NCBI GenBank assembly: GCA_002329385.1
Contig: DCTR01000041.1
Location: 6,209 to 15,649 of the forward strand
Reading direction: 5' to 3'
Length of the DNA: 9,441 nt
From: Candidatus Shapirobacteria bacterium UBA1435
Lineage (GTDB): Bacteria > Patescibacteriota > Microgenomatia > UBA12405
A program made the position numbers and the translations under genes. This document shows positions 4,513 through 9,441 of this stretch, one piece after another (positions within the stretch are counted from its first letter, which is position 1; the number at the start of each line of letters is the position of its first letter). Under the pieces are notes generated by a model, which was given only the letters and a program-made list of their open reading frames with translations, had not been told where the DNA came from and did not search any database.

Positions 4513-6842
4513 ACCAGAACTGGCTGATTGAAAAGACAACGATGCTGATGATGATAATGATGGGGATGGTGGCGGGGATGGTGGTTTTGGGGGTGATGAC
4601 ATATCTGCTAATACTTTGGATAAGATGGCGAAAAAGAGAAAAAGACTCACTGGACCTGGTGACATTGCTGGTAGTGGTGCCAAACGATAACGAAGTAAAA
4701 ATAGACGCCATGGAACCGATAATATCGTCTTTGGCCAGCATGTATAAGCCGGCAAAACCGAAAATACTGCAACCGCTTTTGGCGCAAAGAAACGCGTCGT
4801 TGGAAATCGTGGGGACGAAGGACGACGTGAGATTTTATGTTTGCGTGCCAAAAAAGTTTGAGGATTTGATCGAAAAGCAGATTTACAGCGTGTTTACCGG
4901 GGCGGATATCAGACCGGTTGAGGAGCCGAATATTTACAGCGAAAACGGAAGGGTGGAATACGCCTGGCTAGGACTGAAAAAATCATCGTTTTACCCACTG
5001 AAAACTTATAAGGAAATACCAACCGATCCGTTATCATCGATAACCTCGACATTATCGAAACTAAGCGAAGGCGAGACGGTGGCAATACAATTGGTGGTTT
5101 CGCCGACTGACGGCAGTTGGGCGAAAGCAGGGAGAAGTTTTATTAGCGGCACAAAAAAGAGTGAATCCAACCCAGAAAAGGCCTCGTATAAGGTTGACGC
5201 CAAGCAACTGGAGGCGATTGAAAACAAGTGCGGCAAGCAGGGCTTTGAGACGGCGATTCGGATTGTGTCGGTGGCGCCGACGGAAGAGGTGGCGAAGTTA
5301 AATTTGTCAAACATCAAAGCATGCTTTGGGCAGTTTGAATCACCGTGGAACAGGCTTAGCTCGCGAACGATAAGGTTTAAGTATTTATTCATGGAAGACT
5401 ACATTTATAAGTACCAAGTCATCTATTGGCTAAAAAATAAGACGATATTATCGACAGACGAAATTGCCTCGATTTATCATTTTCCAAACAAGACGGTGGA
5501 AACGCCAAACATTTATTGGCTCAAATCGAAAAAGGCACCAGCGCCAGTGGAGTCGCCACAGGAAGGAATGTATATTGGCGACAACCTGTTTAGGGGACAA
5601 ACCAAAAAGTTCTGTATGACCCAAACAGACAGACAGAGGCATTTTTATATAGTCGGACAAACAGGCGTGGGTAAATCCTGGCTGCTGGCAGACATGGCAC
5701 TACAGGATATTAAAGCAGGAAAGGGGGTGTGTTTTATTGACCCTCACGACACTTTTGAAAGTATCCTGGAAAGAATACCGCCGGAAAGGGTGGATGATGT
5801 GATTTATTTTGACCCATCGGTGGTTGACCGACCAATGGGTTTTAATGTAATGGAATGCGAAAGAGAAGATCAAAAGGACTTTGTGACTTCGTCGATCATT
5901 AACCTGATGTATAAACTTTACGACCCATACAAAACAGGGATAGTCGGACCGAGGTTTGAACACGCCATCAGGAATATTATGTTGACGGTGATGTCGGAGC
6001 CGGGGGCGACGTTTATTGAAATCGTCAGATGTTTGACCGACCCAAGTTATGTGCAGTCGATGCTGCCGAAGGTGAAAGACCCGATGGTGAGAAGGTATTG
6101 GACAGACCAGATAGCCCAGACTAATGATTTTCATAAATCGGAAGTATTGGACTATATTGTGTCAAAATTCGGACGGTTTATTACCAACACAATGATGAGA
6201 AATATTATCGGGCAATCAGTGTCGTCGTTTAACTTCAGGCAGGCCATGGACGAGGGGAAAATATTAATCATCAACCTGGCAAAGGGAACGATCGGAGAAG
6301 AGAATTCCTCATTTTTGGGGCTAGTGTTGATCCCAAAGATATTAATTGCGGCAATGAGCCGACAGGATGTTCCGGAAGAAAAAAGACGAGATTTTTATCT
6401 GTATGTTGACGAATTCCAAAATTTTGCCACCCAAGATTTCGCAGTGATCATGTCGGAGGCGAGAAAATACCACTTGAACTTGATAGTGGCCAACCAGTTT
6501 ATTTCCCAGATGGACGACGAGGTGAAGAACGCGGTTTTTGGAAACGTGGGAACAATTTGTAGCTTCAGGGTGGGTATTTCGGACGCTGGATTTTTGGTGA
6601 AACAATTCCAGCCGGAATTTGGCGAACACGATTTGCTGAACTTGGGAACAGGGGAAATATATATGAAGACACAGGTCAACGGGGTGCCACAGAAACCGTT
6701 TTCACTTAAAGTGGCGGCAGTGGAAAAGAAAAAACCGGGAAATCCGAAAATGGCGGAAATGATCAAAAGGCTATCGGCATTAAAATACGGCAGACCAAGA
6801 GCGATTGTGGAGACGGAGATTGCCAAAAGAGCGAGATTATAG
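4509..6842 (+). CDS. TraD/TraG-like (type IV coupling protein-like) membrane ATPase
   Basis: A 777-residue protein. One membrane span near the N terminus (about 11-38) is followed by a basic RWRKREK, so the rest is probably cytoplasmic. Residues about 45-370 form a region I do not recognise. The ATPase core begins near 365: HFYIVGQTGVGKSWLL with Walker A GQTGVGKS (383-390), then CFIDPHDTFESIL, and Walker B LYVDEFQNF with Asp634 and Glu635. The section after it (EARKYHLNLIVANQF and onward) resembles the TraG/TraD C-terminal region of coupling proteins. Members of this superfamily pump DNA or protein through type IV secretion or conjugation machinery, or act as HerA/FtsK-like translocases. No VirB/Tra channel genes are within view, so the substrate is unknown. 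It is translationally coupled to the upstream small protein. The family is clear; the process it serves is not. Confidence 0.85.
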   Translation: MNQNWLIEKTTMLMMIMMGMVAGMVVLGVMTYLLILWIRWRKREKDSLDLVTLLVVVPNDNEVKIDAMEPIISSLASMYKPAKPKILQPLLAQRNASLEIVGTKDDVRFYVCVPKKFEDLIEKQIYSVFTGADIRPVEEPNIYSENGRVEYAWLGLKKSSFYPLKTYKEIPTDPLSSITSTLSKLSEGETVAIQLVVSPTDGSWAKAGRSFISGTKKSESNPEKASYKVDAKQLEAIENKCGKQGFETAIRIVSVAPTEEVAKLNLSNIKACFGQFESPWNRLSSRTIRFKYLFMEDYIYKYQVIYWLKNKTILSTDEIASIYHFPNKTVETPNIYWLKSKKAPAPVESPQEGMYIGDNLFRGQTKKFCMTQTDRQRHFYIVGQTGVGKSWLLADMALQDIKAGKGVCFIDPHDTFESILERIPPERVDDVIYFDPSVVDRPMGFNVMECEREDQKDFVTSSIINLMYKLYDPYKTGIVGPRFEHAIRNIMLTVMSEPGATFIEIVRCLTDPSYVQSMLPKVKDPMVRRYWTDQIAQTNDFHKSEVLDYIVSKFGRFITNTMMRNIIGQSVSSFNFRQAMDEGKILIINLAKGTIGEENSSFLGLVLIPKILIAAMSRQDVPEEKRRDFYLYVDEFQNFATQDFAVIMSEARKYHLNLIVANQFISQMDDEVKNAVFGNVGTICSFRVGISDAGFLVKQFQPEFGEHDLLNLGTGEIYMKTQVNGVPQKPFSLKVAAVEKKKPGNPKMAEMIKRLSALKYGRPRAIVETEIAKRARL

Positions 6843-6844
6843 AC

Positions 6845-7498
6845 TCACCATTGGCTTGACAAAGCGGGAAGAGGATTGAGGGCAATCGAAAATTGCGACC
6901 GGGGGGTGAGGTTGGTGAGGAAAAAATAAAGATCACCAAATTCCGGCCGACCGGAATCGTTGAGAGTATGGGGCGTTTTAAGGTGGATTTTTAGTTCGGA
7001 CAGAAGCGGAGTAGGCAAGGTGCCCTGGTAGGTGTTTTCGGCGGCGGCCTGGAGAAGTGATTTTTCGAGCAATTCCTGGCAGGAAGATGCCTGGCCAAAC
7101 CAAAGCTGGCCAACCAAAAAATCAACAAACTCGTGCCCCCAGGGGGAATGGAAAAATGGGATCAAGTCGTCGGGACGATAGAGAGGACGATAGGCGGTGA
7201 CGTCGACAGAAGTGCCGGAATCGTCCTGCTGGGAACGGAGCTCGATGCCTAATCTTTGGCTAAAAACTGATAGACTCTGGCGGTAGCCAACAACAAGATC
7301 CCGATGCTCCTTAAGGACGAGGATTTTGACCGAATCGGGGGTGATCCCCTGGGAGGAGTTTAAGGACGATTGAAGTGAAAGGCTGCCGGTAATGCCAAGA
7401 CGGGAAAGCCTGACTTCAATGCGGCCCTGGATGACGGAAAGGAGACGGTCAATCGAAGAGAGAGGCGAAGGGGAAGACGGCCTGGGGGGTAAATCCAT
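6845..7498 (-). CDS. Soluble protein of unknown function
   Basis: A 217-residue protein I do not recognise. It begins with a Pro/Ser-rich tail (MDLPPRPSSPSPLSS), followed by alternating helix- and strand-like stretches (for example SVKILVLKEHRDLVVGYRQSL and HEFVDFLVGQLWFG). There are no membrane spans, signal peptide or recognisable catalytic motif. Ser, Leu and Gln are abundant. Its stop is 2 bases past the stop of the TraG-like ATPase (convergent). It lies 45 bases downstream of the recombinase on the same strand, but a TATAAT just before its ATG suggests separate transcription. Long uninterrupted frame and tight packing support a real gene. Confidence 0.65.
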   Translation of the reverse strand: MDLPPRPSSPSPLSSIDRLLSVIQGRIEVRLSRLGITGSLSLQSSLNSSQGITPDSVKILVLKEHRDLVVGYRQSLSVFSQRLGIELRSQQDDSGTSVDVTAYRPLYRPDDLIPFFHSPWGHEFVDFLVGQLWFGQASSCQELLEKSLLQAAAENTYQGTLPTPLLSELKIHLKTPHTLNDSGRPEFGDLYFFLTNLTPRSQFSIALNPLPALSSQW

Positions 7499-7507
7499 AT
7501 CTTATGG

Positions 7508-7513
7508 ATTATA
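7508..7513 (-). promoter_or_regulatory. -10 box giving a nearly leaderless message
   Basis: A perfect TATAAT on the minus strand, preceded by TG, ends 9 bases before the ATG at 7498. Initiation at the usual distance would leave a leader of about 0-3 bases. The -35 region is only T-rich. Confidence 0.45.
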
Positions 7514-7530
7514 CAGCTAGAAAGGTAGAG

Positions 7531-7560
7531 AAAAAACGAAAAATCACAACTCTTTGAGTT
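7531..7560 (-). terminator. Terminator-like hairpin at the end of the recombinase gene
   Basis: On the minus strand AACTC and GAGTT (7556-7560 and 7548-7552) form a 5-bp stem with an AAA loop, overlapping the last codons of the recombinase. T5 and T6 runs follow (7543-7531, interrupted by CG). The stem is short, so moderate efficiency at best. Confidence 0.45.
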
Positions 7561-8413
7561 TGATGCCTTTTGATTCTTCCTTGGAATCGATCAATTCAAG
7601 ATATTTTTCGGTGGTGGAGATGCGCTTGTGACCAACAACCTGGGAAACAACATCGATGGGGACGCCGGACTTGAGCTGATAGACAATAAAGGTGTTGCGA
7701 AGATCGTTAACCTTGACGTCTTTGATATCGGCTTTCTCGAAGTAACGATTGAGAAGGCTTCTGATGTTTCTGGCCAGAAGATGGCGGCCGGTTTTGGTGA
7801 CAAAAACGTTTTTGGATTTGCTGGGATAACGGCTTTCTTCGATATAGCGTTTGAGGGCGGTTTTGGCGGAATTGTTGAGAGGAACCACCCTTGACGGATG
7901 GCTTTCGTAACTTTCGATAATCAGCTCGTTATCTTTGACGTTCTCAAGTTTGAGGTTTTCGATTTCCTTAATCCTTAAACCCGACTGAAGCATCAACTCA
8001 ACGATGGCGGTGGTGCGGGTATCGTTTCGGCAGGCATCACGAAGAGACCGATATTCTATAGGTTTTAAGACTTTGGGAAGATCGTTTTCGTACTTGGGAT
8101 GTTTGATGTCGACGGAAGGATCTTTGTCGATGACATTTTCGGCCTTGAGGAAGGAAAAGAAATTTTTGATTGAATTGAGCTTACGGGAAACCGATTTGGC
8201 GGTATAGCTGTTTTTGATCAAATCCTTTTTGAAGTCGTCTATGTGTGAAGTTTGAACCGTATCTACCGAATTTATGTTGTTTTGTGACTTGAGAAAGTTG
8301 AGAAGTTGGTTGATATCGCCCTTGTAGGCTACAATAGTATTGGTTGACTTGCCTTTTTTGGCAAGCGCGCCGGTAAACAAATTTAGAGCGTTTTCGAGAG
8401 ACAAATCCGTCAT
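7544..8413 (-). CDS. Tyrosine recombinase, XerC/XerD-like, with altered catalytic residues
   Basis: A 289-residue site-specific recombinase, the usual Xer length. Residues about 5-95 are the SAM-like core-binding domain (KSTNTIVAYKGDINQLLNFL and SARK-type helices). The catalytic domain follows: SGLRIKEI with Arg147, NDLRNTF with Arg239, GHKRISTTEKY with His262 and the nucleophile Tyr271. Two usual residues differ: the His of the HxxR motif is Asn236, and the beta-hairpin Lys (GKG-K-R in XerD) aligns with Glu170 before RVVPL. Family role would be chromosome dimer resolution at dif or integration of an element. Position next to a division gene fits a housekeeping Xer role. It is divergent from the FtsB-like gene, with its own promoter (8443-8471). 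Family certain; exact activity less so. Confidence 0.9.
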   Translation of the reverse strand: MTDLSLENALNLFTGALAKKGKSTNTIVAYKGDINQLLNFLKSQNNINSVDTVQTSHIDDFKKDLIKNSYTAKSVSRKLNSIKNFFSFLKAENVIDKDPSVDIKHPKYENDLPKVLKPIEYRSLRDACRNDTRTTAIVELMLQSGLRIKEIENLKLENVKDNELIIESYESHPSRVVPLNNSAKTALKRYIEESRYPSKSKNVFVTKTGRHLLARNIRSLLNRYFEKADIKDVKVNDLRNTFIVYQLKSGVPIDVVSQVVGHKRISTTEKYLELIDSKEESKGIKLKEL

Positions 8414-8442
8414 TTAATTAATGAAGATGGTTAATGAGACTT

Positions 8443-8471
8443 ATAGTAACATAATTTAGGATATATTTCAA
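8443..8471 (-). promoter_or_regulatory. Promoter of the recombinase gene
   Basis: TTGAAA (8471-8466), a 17-base spacer and TACTAT (8448-8443) on the minus strand. The -35 matches five of six positions and the -10 four of six. The leader would be about 25 bases. No ribosome binding site is seen before the ATG at 8413. Confidence 0.5.
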
Positions 8472-8482
8472 TTCCTGGAAAG

Positions 8483-8845
8483 ATGCGAGTATTAAAAAAT
8501 ATATCAATCACAATCCTGTCTCTGGTGATTATTGTATCATCGGCAGGCAATATCAAAAAACAGACGGAGACGATTCTTGAGACAAAAAAGATCAATTCGG
8601 AGCTGGAAGAGGAGATAGAGATTCTTAAGGAGAAAAACCGAATTCTGGAAAGAAAGATAGAATTGGCGACAAGTAGCGGGTTTATGGAACAACAGGCAAG
8701 AGACATGCTGGGGATGGGAACAAATGAGGATTACTGGCTAGTGCTGCCGCCGGAAGAAAAACATGCCCAGACGGTTTCGTTTGGGAAGGAAGAAATAACC
8801 AAGAAAAACTGGTGGCAACGATTGAGAGAATGGTTTACTAGGTAG
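8483..8845 (+). CDS. FtsB/DivIC-like septum formation protein
   Basis: A 120-residue membrane protein of the septum-formation-initiator family, which links FtsL and FtsQ/DivIB in the division complex. It has a short N-terminal cytoplasmic part, one membrane span (about 7-22), a coiled coil rich in Glu/Lys/Leu/Ile (about 26-65), and then the family's post-coil motif QQARDMLGMGTNEDYWLVLPPEE. The C terminus is basic and aromatic (KKNWWQRLREWFTR), somewhat longer than in minimal relatives. ATG at 8483 directly follows GGAAAG. The gene is divergent from the recombinase, 69 bases apart, and its last codons overlap the -35 of the downstream tRNA promoter. Good confidence for family; FtsB versus DivIC naming is arbitrary here. 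Confidence 0.85.
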   Translation: MRVLKNISITILSLVIIVSSAGNIKKQTETILETKKINSELEEEIEILKEKNRILERKIELATSSGFMEQQARDMLGMGTNEDYWLVLPPEEKHAQTVSFGKEEITKKNWWQRLREWFTR

Positions 8846-8862
8846 ACAGACTGTGATAAAAT
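8834..8862 (+). promoter_or_regulatory. Promoter of tRNA-Met
   Basis: TTTACT (8834-8839), 17-base spacer, TAAAAT (8857-8862). The -35 lies inside the last codons of the FtsB-like gene. Start would be near 8869, giving a 5' leader of about 11 bases before the tRNA. Confidence 0.5.
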
Positions 8863-8879
8863 CCAGAAGTCTTTTGACA

Positions 8880-8949
8880 TGCGGGGTAGTGTACGGCTGC
8901 ACGCGAGGCTCATAATCTCGCAGGCCAGGTTCAACTCCTGGCCCCGCAA
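8880..8949 (+). tRNA. tRNA-Met (CAU anticodon)
   Basis: A full 70-nt cloverleaf: acceptor UGCGGGG with CCCCGCA, D arm GUGU/GCAC with a short 6-base loop containing GG, anticodon arm CGAGG/UCUCG with loop CUCAUAA (anticodon CAU), 4-base variable loop, T arm CCAGG/CCUGG with loop UUCAACU, discriminator A. CCA is not encoded. The first pair is U1-A72, paired, and the anticodon stem lacks three GC pairs, so it is not a typical initiator. Elongator Met is most likely; Ile(CAU), which carries lysidine at position 34, remains possible. Confidence 0.9.
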
Positions 8950-8959
8950 CACTTCAAAT

Positions 8960-8979
8960 CTGAACTTCGTTCAGGTTTT
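8960..8979 (+). terminator. Intrinsic terminator after tRNA-Met
   Basis: CTGAAC (8960-8965), loop TTC, GTTCAG (8969-8974), followed by GTTTT. A 6-bp stem 11 bases after the tRNA end. Confidence 0.65.
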
Positions 8980-8980
8980 C

Positions 8981-8995
8981 AGTGCAAGCACTTTT
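8981..8995 (+). terminator. Second, weaker terminator hairpin
   Basis: AGTG (8981-8984), loop CAAG, CACT (8989-8992), followed by TTT. Directly after the first hairpin, so it may serve as a back-up. Confidence 0.4.
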
Positions 8996-9028
8996 GGGCT
9001 ATCGACATAATCTTCGTCTATATCCTAC

Positions 9029-9045
9029 CAAGTCAACTTGACTTG
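9029..9045. promoter_or_regulatory. Perfect 17-bp palindrome (operator-like)
   Basis: CAAGTCAA and TTGACTTG are exact complements around a single C at 9037. The arms end in TTGACT-type sequences on both strands. It lies in the 155-base gap (8996-9150) between the tRNA terminators and the GIY-YIG gene, where I see no other feature. It could bind a dimeric regulator. Function inferred. Confidence 0.4.
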
Positions 9046-9150
9046 TTTGGAACAGGAAACATCGCAACGGCTAGATAAAGTATTCGGTGCTCTGATAACA
9101 AATATCATCTGGCATTTTTGTCTGACTATGGTTGATAAAATAATCGTAGT

Positions 9151-9402
9151 GTGTGGTATTTATATATTCTTTTATGCGACAAGGAATATTACTATACCGG
9201 GATTACCTTTGATTTGGATAGAAGAATAAGACAACACAAGGAAGGTTCTTCTTTTTTTACTAAAAGATACAAGGAAATAAAATTAGTGTATTGGGAGAAA
9301 CACTTTAGCAAGCACGAGGCGGCGTTAAGAGAAAAGGAGGTCAAGGGATGGAGAAAAGAGAAAAAGGAGGCTTTAATTAGGACTAAATCAACAATTTCTT
9401 GA
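9151..9402 (+). CDS. GIY-YIG domain protein (YhbQ/UPF0213-like)
   Basis: An 83-residue stand-alone GIY-YIG nuclease-fold protein. WYLYILLC (2-9) is the first strand; YYYTG (13-17) is the second half of the signature with Ile in the usual place after. LDRRIRQH (22-29) carries the catalytic-position Arg, and EAALREKEVKGW holds the conserved Glu. Length is right for single-domain members of this family, whose cellular job is not well settled. Start GTG at 9151 is chosen because the frame is closed by a TAA 15 bases upstream and because family members begin with an aromatic residue just after the start. No Shine-Dalgarno. It sits between two tRNA genes, a common landing place for small mobile genes, but nothing else here shows mobility. 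Confidence 0.82.
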   Translation: MWYLYILLCDKEYYYTGITFDLDRRIRQHKEGSSFFTKRYKEIKLVYWEKHFSKHEAALREKEVKGWRKEKKEALIRTKSTIS

Positions 9403-9408
9403 TATAAT
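9403..9408 (+). promoter_or_regulatory. -10 box of the right-edge tRNA
   Basis: Perfect TATAAT ending 11 bases before the tRNA 5' end. No clear -35 at the right spacing; the -35 region would fall in the end of the GIY-YIG gene. Confidence 0.45.
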
Positions 9409-9419
9409 TTTGATGTTTT

Positions 9420-9441
9420 GGCAGGGTAGCTCAGTCGGTTA
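9420..9441 (+). tRNA. 5' part of a tRNA cut by the window edge
   Basis: GGCAGGG (acceptor strand, 9420-9426) followed by TAGCTCAG, the standard T8-A9 and D-stem sequence, then TCGGTTA from the D loop. Anticodon lies beyond the edge, so identity is unknown. Confidence 0.85.

Noticed and set aside
4544..4570. CTGATGA as a second hammerhead core
   Set aside because: No stem II or GAAA follows; it is part of the Met-rich membrane span of the ATPase.
9038..9229. 63-codon plus-strand frame before and over the GIY-YIG start
   Set aside because: It overlaps the GIY-YIG gene in another frame, has no motif and starts inside the palindrome.

Overview
The window looks like a chromosomal segment of a bacterium of the Candidate Phyla Radiation (Patescibacteria), possibly a Microgenomates-like lineage. 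This is an inference. It rests on short, tightly packed genes on both strands, mostly weak or absent Shine-Dalgarno sites, a chromosomal TraD/TraG-like ATPase with a small coupled partner, a divergent XerC/D-like recombinase, a FtsB/DivIC-like protein, and several membrane or soluble proteins I do not recognise.

Layout. 1-130 (-): the first 43 codons of an amino-acid permease that runs off the left edge. 145-277 (-): a structured RNA region holding a complete hammerhead ribozyme core (161-213) with a strong hairpin upstream (226-277) and a T7 tract just downstream (145-151). 340-822 (-): a small protein with an excisionase/MerR-like helix-turn-helix, a clear sigma70-type promoter (930-958), an AAGGAGA ribosome binding site and a two-tier inverted repeat in its leader. 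1006-1728 (-) and 1837-2898 (+): divergent cis- and trans-prenyltransferases that could together build the undecaprenyl lipid carrier. 2895-4058 (-): a polytopic membrane protein of unknown function. 4165-4512 and 4509-6842 (+): a translationally coupled pair, a charged small protein and a membrane-anchored TraD/TraG-like ATPase. 6845-7498 (-): unknown soluble protein. 7544-8413 (-): tyrosine recombinase. 8483-8845 (+): FtsB/DivIC-like division protein, followed by tRNA-Met(CAU) (8880-8949), tandem terminators, a GIY-YIG protein (9151-9402) and the start of another tRNA cut by the right edge (9420).

The most interesting signal is the hammerhead ribozyme on the minus strand between the helix-turn-helix gene and the permease. 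All conserved core positions are present, all three stems form, and the cleavage triplet is GUC. Its closing stem runs almost directly into a T7 tract, so the same fold could also act as a terminator or attenuator for the permease. The stretch from about 181 to 900 loses the strong plus-strand G excess seen in the sampled parts of the permease and uppS, which are on the same strand. This hints that the ribozyme and helix-turn-helix gene arrived together as an acquired cassette.
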